NCBI GenBank assembly: GCA_963822145.1
Contig: CAWGGG010000001.1
Span: forward strand, 1-64,000
From: UBA5072 sp963822145
GTDB lineage: Bacteria; Bacteroidota; Bacteroidia; Bacteroidales; UBA10428
Direction: 5' to 3'
DNA: 64,000 nt
Positions 18,163 through 26,817 of the stretch are shown here, piece after piece. Each line of letters opens with the position of its first letter. The stretch's first letter is position 1. Under the pieces are notes generated by a model. The model was not told the DNA's origin and made no database searches. It was given only the letters and a program-made list of their open reading frames with translations. A program made the translations under genes and the position numbers.

Positions 18163-19173
18163 CTATACTTCACCAAGCAAACGCTTCATCATCACATGCT
18201 GCCTTCGCAACTGGTCTGAAGCATAATCCGGAACATCCCTTTTCCCGCTTTCATAATCTTCATACTCACTGAGCAGGTAGCCTTCCCATTTATGTTCTAT
18301 CAGAACTTTAATGATCTCTTCATAGGGATGATCCCTTTCTGTTAAATCATCCAGCATGTTGCCAAACTTGGCATGGCAGGCATAAGTGTATGGAAGAAGA
18401 GGTATCATATCCTCAGGCTTGCTGGGCTCAATGTTTAAACCCGGGATATTCATGGGTCTTTTTGAGAATACGCCGAAATCAATATTGATCCCGAAATTTT
18501 TGGTCCCTGTCTTGATGATAAAATCAACATAATCATCAACCATTTTCGATTTGAGTGGTGTGGGCATATGTATCTCGGGACACATCCTGAAATCATATTC
18601 TTCAGCCACCGGTAATGCCATTTTAATGAATTCCTGCCAGTTCTCAACGGGTGTGAGCGTTTCATCGATCACTCCCAGTTTGGTGCGCCCTACCTTAAAT
18701 CCCAGCCTGTGCGCCAGCTTAATGTCCCTGACAATCATGTCAAAGGATTCTTTGGACGATAAGGTCCGGCCCGGCTGACGCCTTGAATCCACCCAATGGC
18801 CGTATTCAGCGGGTACGATGTTGTACTTGTTGAGCATCTTGAACCACCATTCAACCCATTCATCAGTCGGATCCGGATAATTGGGTATATGACCACTGCC
18901 AAGTATCTCAACACCTTCTGCTTCCATATCGTACATATCCATGAAGCAGTCCTCCATGGTCATAGTTACTCCATATACACCTGTATAACTGTAAATGGAA
19001 ACACCCCGCTTGGGCCTTCCATTGAATCGGGGCTCAGGTGCAACAAGTGGATCAGTAGCCTTACGAGCGGCCGCAACTGTGCTTCCAGCTGCCAGCAAGC
19101 CTGATGATGGCAGGGCAGTAACTGCAGCAGCGCCGGCAGCAGTCTTTAAGAAGTCTTTTCTGGTTATTTTCAT
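18163..19173 (-). CDS. C-glycoside deglycosidase alpha-like TIM barrel with Tat-type leader
   Basis: I start the protein at the ATG at 19173 (336 residues), because the leader ITRKDFLKTAAGAAAV begins there; the open frame runs back to 19257. The leader is Arg-Lys rather than Arg-Arg, but the rest is typical Tat. The mature part is a sugar phosphate isomerase/epimerase-type barrel with RGVSIYSYTG at the start. Probable metal ligands are Glu200 in CPEIHMP, Asp232 in NIDFGVF, His267 in CHAKFG and Glu303 in LLSEYED. The EIHxP and D-x-G-x-F segments resemble those of C-glycoside deglycosidase alpha subunits, which use a metal to eliminate the aglycone from 3-oxo-C-glycosides. The beta subunit gene follows at 54 bases. 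An ordinary isomerase is the alternative. Confidence 0.78.
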   Translation of the reverse strand: MKITRKDFLKTAAGAAAVTALPSSGLLAAGSTVAAARKATDPLVAPEPRFNGRPKRGVSIYSYTGVYGVTMTMEDCFMDMYDMEAEGVEILGSGHIPNYPDPTDEWVEWWFKMLNKYNIVPAEYGHWVDSRRQPGRTLSSKESFDMIVRDIKLAHRLGFKVGRTKLGVIDETLTPVENWQEFIKMALPVAEEYDFRMCPEIHMPTPLKSKMVDDYVDFIIKTGTKNFGINIDFGVFSKRPMNIPGLNIEPSKPEDMIPLLPYTYACHAKFGNMLDDLTERDHPYEEIIKVLIEHKWEGYLLSEYEDYESGKRDVPDYASDQLRRQHVMMKRLLGEV

Positions 19174-19422
19174 GATTCTTATATTATTATAATCCGGTGA
19201 GGAAATCCCTTTTCGAAAATGTACTTTTATTCTTAATAGCGTCATCGTATTTATCAATACCTGGAACGACAGCAGAAAAGTTTACTATAAAGGCCTTCAT
19301 TCAAATTTAAAATAAATTAACCGGAAGCTTTTATCAAAAAGCGAGAATTCTTTATCAAAACTGATAGGATTCCGGACTTTCATGAAAAGTATGAAGCAGA
19401 TCTTTTACTAACTTGGCCGATC

Positions 19423-19713
19423 ATGGGAAAAAAGGAATTAACCATACCAACCTACGATCCCCGGATGCTCAAGATCACTTCCGGCCGACTGAACAAATGC
19501 GTAAAAAATATCACCGGAAAAAGGGTAAATGAATTGATCCAGGATATGATCCTGCTCGAATCTAAAGTACTGTTAAAACAGACCTCACTGAGTATCTCGG
19601 AAATCACCTACAAGCTGGGGCAGAAACACGTCAGTAATTTCGTGCGTTTGTTCAAATTAAAAACAGGGATGTCGCCGGGTGAGTACCGAAGTACACTGAA
19701 AACGGGAATTTGA
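19423..19713 (+). CDS. Short AraC-type DNA-binding protein, probably a remnant
   Basis: The 96 residues contain most of an AraC DNA-binding domain. The end of the first helix-turn-helix (LNKCVKNITGKRVNELI) is followed by the complete second one (SISEITYKLGQKHVSNFVRLFKLKTGMSPGEYR). A regulatory domain and the first recognition helix are missing. The frame is open upstream to about 19321 but contains no ATG. It is divergent from the deglycosidase operon and may be what is left of its regulator. A functional mini-regulator cannot be excluded. Confidence 0.55.
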   Translation: MGKKELTIPTYDPRMLKITSGRLNKCVKNITGKRVNELIQDMILLESKVLLKQTSLSISEITYKLGQKHVSNFVRLFKLKTGMSPGEYRSTLKTGI

Positions 19714-19777
19714 TCTACATGTGATCCTATCCTGTAAATAAAGGTCTGTCCGAAAATTCCGTTGCGCTGCAGGCATG

Positions 19778-21769
19778 CTATTTCTCCTTGTATTGCAAAC
19801 CGAATCCGAAGGGATACAGCGGATTCTCAGAATCATATGGCACATCTTCTTTCTGCATCTGCACGGCATTCATGGATGACGGCATCTCAACGGGAAGCTT
19901 TCCCGCCGGACTGAAGTCGCCGAAAATGATGTCCAGGAGTGCCTTGTCGTTGGATCCGTAGTTGGCCAGCAGGCCTTTGCTTGCCGCCGATATCTCAGGA
20001 ATAACGGCTGGCCTGCCAAGATAGATATCCACTATTGTCGGCACCTGGTTCAGCAAATCCAGAATTCCGGTCTTTTCCTTACCTTTGAAGTCCAGGTCCC
20101 CGCTGCCGAAAAGCCTTCCAAGCAATCCTGCCCCCTTCAGGGGCTGGGAGGGTGTCTTCAACCTGATCACAGCAAAGTCTGCCTCTTCCGGATTTTCTAC
20201 TACAGTCCCGTAAGCTGCTGCAATTGCAGGATCGACGTTTTCAAGGTATATTTTGATCCCTTTCTTTAAAGGCAGAGCAGGTTTGTTGTTAATTGTATCG
20301 TTCTTTAAAAGCACTATCGACTTCCGTTGTGCCAGTTCTCCGGCGGCCTTGAAGTCGGCACGGCCGATCGTCGCAACGGATTTCTCAACATCAACGAACG
20401 GATCATCAAAAAGGCCCTGTACGAATTTCATTTTCAGCAGCCTCCTTACGGATGTATCGATCCGGCTTTCGCTTATTCTGCCCTCTTTGACGAGTTTCAC
20501 CACCAGTTCCGTGACCGTCTCCCCTCCGAACTGGTCCACCCCGGCATTAATCACCTTTTCTACCCTTTCTTCTTCCGTAGCATTCAGCATTCCCCAGGCA
20601 CGGGCCGGCATCATAACCTTGCCAAAGACTTTCCAGTCGGAAATAATGCCCCAGTCGGTGCAGACAATACCGTCAAATTTATATTTATTGCGGAGCAGGC
20701 CGGTAATTATTTCATGGTTAAATGCAAATCCGACATCCTCACTGGTCTGTCCCATTGGCACGCCATAGTACGGCATGATTTCAGCAGTCCCTGCCTGAAA
20801 AGCCGCCTCGAAGGGAATCAGATGATAGTTGAAATTGTTTCCCGGGTATACCTGTCCCTTCTGTACCTTGAAATGAGGATCAATACCTTCTTTCTGGGGG
20901 CCTCCGCCGGAAAAATGCTTGGTCATGCAGGCAACGCTGTTTATGCCCATGCTGTCGCCCTGGAAACCTTTGATGTATGCGTAGGTAAGCCTTGCAGACA
21001 TGGAGGCATCCTCACCGAAGGTGGTATTCATCCTGCCCCACCTGGGTTCTGTGGCAAGGTCGACCTGGGGATGCAAGGCAACCCTGATCCCTGCGGCCAG
21101 GTATTCCTGCCGGGCAATGTCGGCAAACTGAGCCATTGTAAGAGAGTCACCGATGGCAGCCAATCCGAGAGGCTCCGGGAATTGTGAAAAGTCTCCGGCA
21201 AATGCCGAGGCCAGGGGATTGTCCATAAAGTGATTCCTCGGATCTGTTCCGACGGTCACCGGTATGCCCAGCCGCGTCCTTTCGGCCAGCTTTTGGAGGT
21301 TGTTGTGCCAGATGGCCATCTCTCTCTTTCCGGTACCATACAGGATGTTAAAATGATTGAGATGTTTCATGAACATCATTTTTGAAGTTCCGGGAACCAG
21401 GAAGGAGAAGGGATCGGATAGGGAAGGCTTTTCAGATATCGAGCCATCTTTCTTCATGGAAATCATCATAAAAAACATGGTTCCTGCTTTCTCTTCCAGT
21501 GTCATCTGTGAAATGAGATCATTTACCCGCTCATCAACTGGTTTCCTGGAGTCCTCGTAAATATCGAGCTTCGCGTTCTTGTTCAGGTCTCTGAATGTAA
21601 AACCGTTAATTGTAAGGATTTTGACTTCTCCCCACTGGAGTTTTTTACTTTTATTCACCGCGGTACGCGAGGAAATTCCCAGATAAAGCCAGCAGACCAG
21701 GATCAGCAGAATCACCGCACCCAATAACGAGCCTATGGTGTACAGCAGGATTTTAAAGAATTTTTTCAT
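19778..21769 (-). CDS. Membrane-anchored GH3 beta-glycosidase
   Basis: The 663-residue protein has an N-terminal transmembrane anchor (about 7-30) without an obvious cleavage site. The GH3 (alpha/beta) barrel and second domain follow. The fold shows LEEKAGTMFF, KHFSGGG (His285 region) and the nucleophile Asp372 in DGIVCTDWG. The C-terminal half has RKSIVLLKND and ends PLYPFGFGLQY. GH3 enzymes release terminal beta-linked glucose or xylose, or N-acetylglucosamine. Anchored in the inner membrane and facing the periplasm, it would act in the same compartment as the Tat-exported enzymes around it. It is followed on the same strand by the AraC remnant's antisense side, and the Nudix regulator lies 45 bases upstream. 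Confidence 0.87.
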   Translation of the reverse strand: MKKFFKILLYTIGSLLGAVILLILVCWLYLGISSRTAVNKSKKLQWGEVKILTINGFTFRDLNKNAKLDIYEDSRKPVDERVNDLISQMTLEEKAGTMFFMMISMKKDGSISEKPSLSDPFSFLVPGTSKMMFMKHLNHFNILYGTGKREMAIWHNNLQKLAERTRLGIPVTVGTDPRNHFMDNPLASAFAGDFSQFPEPLGLAAIGDSLTMAQFADIARQEYLAAGIRVALHPQVDLATEPRWGRMNTTFGEDASMSARLTYAYIKGFQGDSMGINSVACMTKHFSGGGPQKEGIDPHFKVQKGQVYPGNNFNYHLIPFEAAFQAGTAEIMPYYGVPMGQTSEDVGFAFNHEIITGLLRNKYKFDGIVCTDWGIISDWKVFGKVMMPARAWGMLNATEEERVEKVINAGVDQFGGETVTELVVKLVKEGRISESRIDTSVRRLLKMKFVQGLFDDPFVDVEKSVATIGRADFKAAGELAQRKSIVLLKNDTINNKPALPLKKGIKIYLENVDPAIAAAYGTVVENPEEADFAVIRLKTPSQPLKGAGLLGRLFGSGDLDFKGKEKTGILDLLNQVPTIVDIYLGRPAVIPEISAASKGLLANYGSNDKALLDIIFGDFSPAGKLPVEMPSSMNAVQMQKEDVPYDSENPLYPFGFGLQYKEK

Positions 21770-21814
21770 TTTGTATTTGGTTTATGTTCCATTAATATTC
21801 AGGGTGGATCATCA

Positions 21815-22597
21815 TTACACTACAACCAATCCCTCTTTCAGTGCTTTTTCGTAAATCACATCGTTAAATCTGTAATAGGTGGGAGAACGGTGCGCACCAA
21901 TGCGCTTCTTTTCTTCGAGCCTGTCAATGAGACCTATTTTAATCAGTTTATTCGGGAAGTTTGTAGCATGCAGGGATTTCCCCGACATCACCTCATACAG
22001 CTGTCTGATGTCCCTGAGGGTGAATTTCCCGGGTAACAGGTTTTTTCCCACCGGAAAATGATGGAGGTGCATTCTCATGGTAAACAAGGCCTCACGTACC
22101 ATGTCATCATGATCAAAGCCCAGGTGGGGGATTTCATCGATCGGGAACCACCGGCATTCACTGGATAAAATATCTGCCTTCGGTGTAGCTTTGAAAATGT
22201 CAGTAATTGCATAAAATCCCACCGACACGGTCTGGCTCAAGAGCCAGCTGTCTTCCGGAATCCGGATGCCGGATATCTCATACAGTTTTTCCGGATCAAA
22301 AACACCGTATGCCTGGTTGCGGCCCGGATCACCGAATGTCTTGAACTGTTTCAGGAACAGGTTCCCGATCCCGGTGCGTTCAAGCGTTATCCTTGCCGAT
22401 GCTTCATGGAGTGTTTCAATTTTTTTTACATAGCCTCCAGGCATGCACCAGAGCGTAAGAATTCTATTTTTCACCAACAGGAGCTGCAATTTGCCAGCAT
22501 GATACCCGAAAATGGCACAGTCTATCGTGATATCGGGCCGGTACTCTTTATAGCCTGAATCAAAGAACTGCCGGAGTTCCTGTAATGTTTCCATCAT
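21815..22597 (-). CDS. Nudix-type transcriptional regulator (NrtR/AraR-like)
   Basis: The protein has an N-terminal Nudix fold (about 20-160) and a C-terminal winged helix (about 180-260, RDIRQLYEVMSGKSLHATNF...GLIDRLEEK). The Nudix box is degenerate: Arg, one Glu and Gly remain (ASARITLERTGIG), but the paired catalytic Glu residues of REUxEE are replaced. This is usual for NrtR-type regulators that bind rather than hydrolyse a ligand. In Bacteroidota such proteins control sugar operons such as those for arabinose. I prefer the ATG at 22597 over 22621, because MMETLQELRQFFDSGYKEYR matches the family's start and the upstream palindrome overlaps the longer start. It is divergent from the Gfo/Idh/MocA gene at 22714 and probably controls it. 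Confidence 0.82.
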   Translation of the reverse strand: MMETLQELRQFFDSGYKEYRPDITIDCAIFGYHAGKLQLLLVKNRILTLWCMPGGYVKKIETLHEASARITLERTGIGNLFLKQFKTFGDPGRNQAYGVFDPEKLYEISGIRIPEDSWLLSQTVSVGFYAITDIFKATPKADILSSECRWFPIDEIPHLGFDHDDMVREALFTMRMHLHHFPVGKNLLPGKFTLRDIRQLYEVMSGKSLHATNFPNKLIKIGLIDRLEEKKRIGAHRSPTYYRFNDVIYEKALKEGLVVV

Positions 22598-22619
22598 GGC
22601 ACAAAAATAAATATATTTC

Positions 22620-22640
22620 ATTTATTAAATATTAATAAAT
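22620..22640. promoter_or_regulatory. Candidate operator palindrome of the Nudix regulator
   Basis: Perfect 8-base arms ATTTATTA and TAATAAAT flank a 5-base AATAT spacer between the divergent regulator and oxidoreductase genes. A 21-base hyphenated palindrome fits dimeric winged-helix binding. The region is very AT-rich, so chance palindromes are not rare. Confidence 0.5.
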
Positions 22641-22713
22641 AAGAAAAAATTAATATATTTAATTCAGAATATATTGATCCCGGATCCTTACTATAAAATC
22701 TAAACCTTGAAAT

Positions 22714-24189
22714 ATGAGTACAAAAAGCAAAAATCTGTCAAGACGGAAGTTCCTGGGGACGGCTGGGATGGCTACTGCGGCCTTTACCATTGTTCCGAGC
22801 CATGTGCTGGCCGGAAGAGGATATCCGCAACCCAGCGATATGGTAAATGTCGCCTGCATTGGCATTTCAAATCAGGGAAGCCTGGACATCCAGCAGATCG
22901 CCAGCCCAGATGTGCCGATCAGGACCCATACACCGGAACAGCTTGCCGGTGTATCGAAATCCGGACAAATGTATGTTTCCATGGTGGCACAATACATGCA
23001 GGAGATGGCCAAGCAATCCGGTGATACAAAACCGTTGAAACTGGCTAACATTTATGCGCTGTGTGATGTGGATTCGGTATATGCAGCCCCGGTTTTCGCG
23101 GGTTATCCGAAAGCCAAACAGTATGACGACTGGCGGAAAATGCTCGAGAACGAGAAATCGATCGATGCCGTGATAATCGCAACACCCGACCATAATCATG
23201 CCCCGATTGCCGCAGCGTTTATCCGGGCAAAAAAGCATGTGTACCTACAAAAACCACTGGCCAAGACCATCTATGAATGTCGTGCGCTGGCGAAACTGGC
23301 CAGGGAATATGATGTAGTCACACAAATGGGTAATCAGGGCCATGCAACCGAAGGAACAAGGCAGACTGTTGAATGGATACAGTCCGGAGTCATAGGACAG
23401 GTAAGGGAAGTACATTGTCACTCCGGTTCTGCGATATGGCCACAGGGTGATCTTTCACGTCCCTCTGCCGTAAAGCCGCCCAGGAATCTGAATTGGGACG
23501 TCTGGCTGGGACCTGCACCCGAAAAGTCCTTCAACCCGGAGACCTGCCACTTTGCCTGGCGCGGACTTTGGGATTACGGTACCGGTATCATGGGAGACCT
23601 GGGCGCACACACCCTGGATGCAGTGGTATGGGCGCTTAACCTGGGTTATCCCAGCAAGATACAGGCATCTTCCACGGCATACAATAAGGAATATATGCCG
23701 GTCGCGCAGTCGGTGGAATATGAATTTCCCGACCGTTACACCCCCGGCATCGGCTATATGCCGGCTGTAAAGGTGACCTGGACGGACGGCGGAATATTGC
23801 CTGCACGACCTGCAAGTCTTGAACCTGGTCGTCCCCTCGGCGCTGTAACCTATATAGGGGACAAAGGAATTATTATGCACGACACCCATGGCGCCATGCC
23901 GGTACTGGTGCCTGCCGATCCGGGGTTCAAGGCGCCTGTGCCCTGGCTTGAACGCACGCCGAACAACTATGAAGACTGGATCACTGCCATCAGAAGCGGG
24001 AAGAAGTCACACAACGATTTCTCCATTTCCGCCAAACTTACTGAAATCATGCTGCTTACCAACATCGCAACACAGGTGCAGGATAAGAATACCATTCTCG
24101 AATATGATTCCTCTAACATGAAAATCACCAATGTGGCGGAAGCGAATGGCTTTTTCCATTATGAATATCGTAAGGGCTGGACCCTTTAA
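22714..24189 (+). CDS. Tat-exported Gfo/Idh/MocA oxidoreductase (second copy)
   Basis: The 491-residue protein has a classical twin-arginine signal (LSRRKFLGTAGMATAAF). The NAD-binding fold shows VACIGISNQG and the catalytic-Lys segment VYLQKPLAKTIYE, with Gln in place of the usual Glu of EKP, a variant common in exported Bacteroidota members. The C-terminal domain carries RGLWDYGTGIMGDLGAHTLD. It differs clearly from the 13487-14923 protein (for example EKPASHN versus QKPLAKT), so the two are not recent duplicates. The TIM-barrel gene follows after 22 bases. A redox step on a glycoside in the periplasm is inferred. Confidence 0.85.
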   Translation: MSTKSKNLSRRKFLGTAGMATAAFTIVPSHVLAGRGYPQPSDMVNVACIGISNQGSLDIQQIASPDVPIRTHTPEQLAGVSKSGQMYVSMVAQYMQEMAKQSGDTKPLKLANIYALCDVDSVYAAPVFAGYPKAKQYDDWRKMLENEKSIDAVIIATPDHNHAPIAAAFIRAKKHVYLQKPLAKTIYECRALAKLAREYDVVTQMGNQGHATEGTRQTVEWIQSGVIGQVREVHCHSGSAIWPQGDLSRPSAVKPPRNLNWDVWLGPAPEKSFNPETCHFAWRGLWDYGTGIMGDLGAHTLDAVVWALNLGYPSKIQASSTAYNKEYMPVAQSVEYEFPDRYTPGIGYMPAVKVTWTDGGILPARPASLEPGRPLGAVTYIGDKGIIMHDTHGAMPVLVPADPGFKAPVPWLERTPNNYEDWITAIRSGKKSHNDFSISAKLTEIMLLTNIATQVQDKNTILEYDSSNMKITNVAEANGFFHYEYRKGWTL

Positions 24190-24211
24190 TTAACAATACA
24201 AAACTGTACAA

Positions 24212-25303
24212 ATGAAAACTGAGAAAGGACAAATATCAAGGCGTAAATTCATCGGAAGTACCGCAGTGGCAGCAACAGCCTTAACCGCCGTGCCCATGCA
24301 CTTCGCCTTCAGGAATTCAGGTACTGCAGGTGCTGACGGAGTAACAAGTTCAACATTCGGAGGTGTGCAGATCGGTACCATCACTTACAGCTGGAGGGAC
24401 CGGCCATCCAGTGCTGCAGATATTCTGCAGTATTGCCGGGATGCCGGTGTCAGTTCTCTGGAACTCATGGGGGATGTTATTGAATCGTATGCCGGAATTC
24501 CGCCCAGTCCCACCGAACTGCCCGATCCTTTGCCGGCCGAAATGCAGACCAGACTGGATGGCATTATCAAAATGACCAGCATGAATGTCGAACAGATGAA
24601 GAAGAATCTGGAACCCGCCATCTGGAACATGATCGTGGCCGGAGTCATCGGTACTACTGAAGAACAAAGAAACTGGCGCCTGACTGTACCCATGACCAAG
24701 TTCGAAGCACTCAGGAAAATGTACCATGAGGCAGGGGTGAATATTCATATTACCAAGCTTTCTCCTGCTTCCTGGTCGGATGGTGAGATAGACTATGCCT
24801 TTAAGACTGCTAAGGCGCTCGGGGCGAAAGGTATTACCGAAGAAACAGGCCTGGATGCCGCCAAACGCCTGGCTCCGTTTGCTGAAAAGCATGGCATGTA
24901 CGCCATTATGCACAACCATTTTCAGTTTGCAGATAAGGATTTTAATGTTGATGAAATCCTGGCGGTTTCACCATCCATCATGCTGAATTTCGACTGCGGT
25001 CATTATTTTGGCTCAACCGGATTAAATCCTGCCGCGTTTATTAAACAATACCATAACCGGATATTCAGTCTGCACATCAAGGACAAGACCGGCCCCAAGA
25101 CCACTCCGCCCAATGAAAATCAGGTATGGGGACAGGGTGAGGTGCCGCTTGCAGAAGTGCTGCTTTTGCTGAAGCAACATGCATCTGAAGAAGGCTGGCC
25201 CAAATATGCCGATATAGAACTGGAATACCCGGTGCCTGCCTGGTCAACTTCAGTAAAGGAGGTAAAAACATGTGTTGCCTATGCAAGGCAGATCCTCATT
25301 TGA
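24212..25303 (+). CDS. Tat-exported sugar isomerase/epimerase-like TIM barrel
   Basis: The 363-residue protein has a twin-arginine signal (ISRRKFIGSTAVAATAL). It is a xylose isomerase-like barrel with likely metal ligands in ITEETGLD, AIMHNHFQF, LNFDCGHYF, SLHIKDKTG and ADIELEYP. This set of Glu, His, Asp, His and Glu positions fits the divalent-metal site of the family. It is cotranscribed with the oxidoreductase 22 bases upstream and repeats the oxidoreductase-plus-barrel pairing seen at 13487-15925. Possible activities are isomerisation or elimination on a keto-sugar. Confidence 0.82.
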   Translation: MKTEKGQISRRKFIGSTAVAATALTAVPMHFAFRNSGTAGADGVTSSTFGGVQIGTITYSWRDRPSSAADILQYCRDAGVSSLELMGDVIESYAGIPPSPTELPDPLPAEMQTRLDGIIKMTSMNVEQMKKNLEPAIWNMIVAGVIGTTEEQRNWRLTVPMTKFEALRKMYHEAGVNIHITKLSPASWSDGEIDYAFKTAKALGAKGITEETGLDAAKRLAPFAEKHGMYAIMHNHFQFADKDFNVDEILAVSPSIMLNFDCGHYFGSTGLNPAAFIKQYHNRIFSLHIKDKTGPKTTPPNENQVWGQGEVPLAEVLLLLKQHASEEGWPKYADIELEYPVPAWSTSVKEVKTCVAYARQILI

Positions 25304-25341
25304 TAGGAGAATTAAAAGTAAAGGAGTTTTACACAGGACCC

Positions 25342-26817
25342 TTAAATAACATCTCTGAATACTCTTCTGAAATGGTATCCGTAAATGCTGTAGGTAACGG
25401 CCAGCGGGAATAATTTTGGCTTGTTGAAAAGACTCCAGAAAAAGATTTTCCAGAAATAGATACGGTTCTTCTTCAGAATGCCAATGTAAATTATGGATTT
25501 CACCAATGCCATAACCCTGTTGAAGGACATCGGCTCGGTAGACGGACGGTTATATTGTTTCAGAAATGTTAATACTCTTGCATAATAAGCCTTTGCAGAA
25601 TATATATTCCGGATGATTTTCTGATATCCTTTCATCAACTCCTTTTTGTCCATTACTGGTACAAAATTCATGGAGTAATCCGTATTGTCTCCTGTGAATT
25701 TGCTGATTATTCTGCCCTCCTTTTGTAACCTCTGGTACAGCTTTGATAATCGCGGTGCATTCAGAAGCCCTACCATAGCGGTTATGATACCGCTTTTTTG
25801 AATAAAATCGATTTGTCTCTGAAAGATGTTTGGCGGATCGTTATCGAATCCTACAATAAATCCTCCAAACACTTCAATTCCATACCGTTGAATAATGTTA
25901 ACACATTCTATCAGATCGCGATTGTTATTATGCAGCTTATTGCATTCCATCAGACAGCTCTCTTCAGGAGTTTCAATGCCTACGAATACTTTGGCAAATC
26001 CAGCTTTTGCCATCATATCCATCAGCTCTTTATCATCTGCCAGATTAATGGAAGCTTCAGTAATAAAAAAGAACGGATTGTCATTTGATTTCATCCAGCT
26101 TATTATGGCAGGCAGCACTTCATTCTTTAATTTGTTTTTATGTCCGATGAAATTGTCATCAACAAAGAACACGCTTCCTTTCCATCCGAGGTTCAGCAAC
26201 TGGTCCAGTTCAGCAATGATCTGCCGTGTGGTTTTGGTACGGACCTGACGTCCAAACAGGGCAGTAATGTCACAAAACTCACAATCAAACGGGCATCCCC
26301 TGGAGTATTGTATTCCAGCTGTTGCATATTTGCCGGATTGTAAAAGTGAATAATCAGGCAAGGGTGATTTTGAGATATCAGCAAATTTTTCTGTACGATA
26401 GATCCTTTTCGGCCATCCCTTTTCAAGATCTTCAATAAAGAGCGGCAGGGTTATCTCGGCTTCATTAAGCACCAAATGATCAATCTCAGTAAACTGATCA
26501 GATTCTTCAGTAAAAAGGGGACCCCCTGCTACTATTTTTTTCTTGAGCTGTATACATCTTTCTATGATCTTTTTTACGGAAGTAAGCTGGACAGACATGG
26601 CACTTATAAAGACATAATCGGCCCAAATAATATCTTTATCCCTGAGCCTTGCCACATTAAGGTCTACAAGCTTCCTGTTCCACTTTTCGGGTAATAAGGG
26701 CGCTATGGTTATTAAACCCAAGGGTATAATGGCTGCCTTTTTGGAAATAAACTTCAAAGCATGTTTAAAGCTCCAGTATGTATCTGGATACTGAGGATAA
26801 ACCAAAAGAATATTCAT
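25342..26817 (-). CDS. B12-binding radical SAM protein (DUF4070 type)
   Basis: The 491-residue cytoplasmic enzyme has a cobalamin-binding N-terminal domain (about 1-140; ILLVYPQYPDTYWSF start, IVAGGPLFTEE). The radical SAM domain follows with the [4Fe-4S] motif RGCPFDCEFCDI at about residue 175. A C-terminal DUF4070-like region ends the protein. Relatives include hopanoid methylases and many uncharacterised class B methyltransferases. No hopanoid or peptide-substrate gene is nearby, so the substrate is unknown. It is convergent with the TIM-barrel gene (38-base gap). Confidence 0.82.
   Translation of the reverse strand: MNILLVYPQYPDTYWSFKHALKFISKKAAIIPLGLITIAPLLPEKWNRKLVDLNVARLRDKDIIWADYVFISAMSVQLTSVKKIIERCIQLKKKIVAGGPLFTEESDQFTEIDHLVLNEAEITLPLFIEDLEKGWPKRIYRTEKFADISKSPLPDYSLLQSGKYATAGIQYSRGCPFDCEFCDITALFGRQVRTKTTRQIIAELDQLLNLGWKGSVFFVDDNFIGHKNKLKNEVLPAIISWMKSNDNPFFFITEASINLADDKELMDMMAKAGFAKVFVGIETPEESCLMECNKLHNNNRDLIECVNIIQRYGIEVFGGFIVGFDNDPPNIFQRQIDFIQKSGIITAMVGLLNAPRLSKLYQRLQKEGRIISKFTGDNTDYSMNFVPVMDKKELMKGYQKIIRNIYSAKAYYARVLTFLKQYNRPSTEPMSFNRVMALVKSIIYIGILKKNRIYFWKIFFWSLFNKPKLFPLAVTYSIYGYHFRRVFRDVI

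Noticed and set aside
20327..21187. 286-codon plus-strand ORF
   Set aside because: Antisense shadow of the GH3 gene, whose motifs and length are convincing.
24350..24919. 189-codon minus-strand ORF
   Set aside because: Antisense to the Tat-exported TIM-barrel gene; no domain features.
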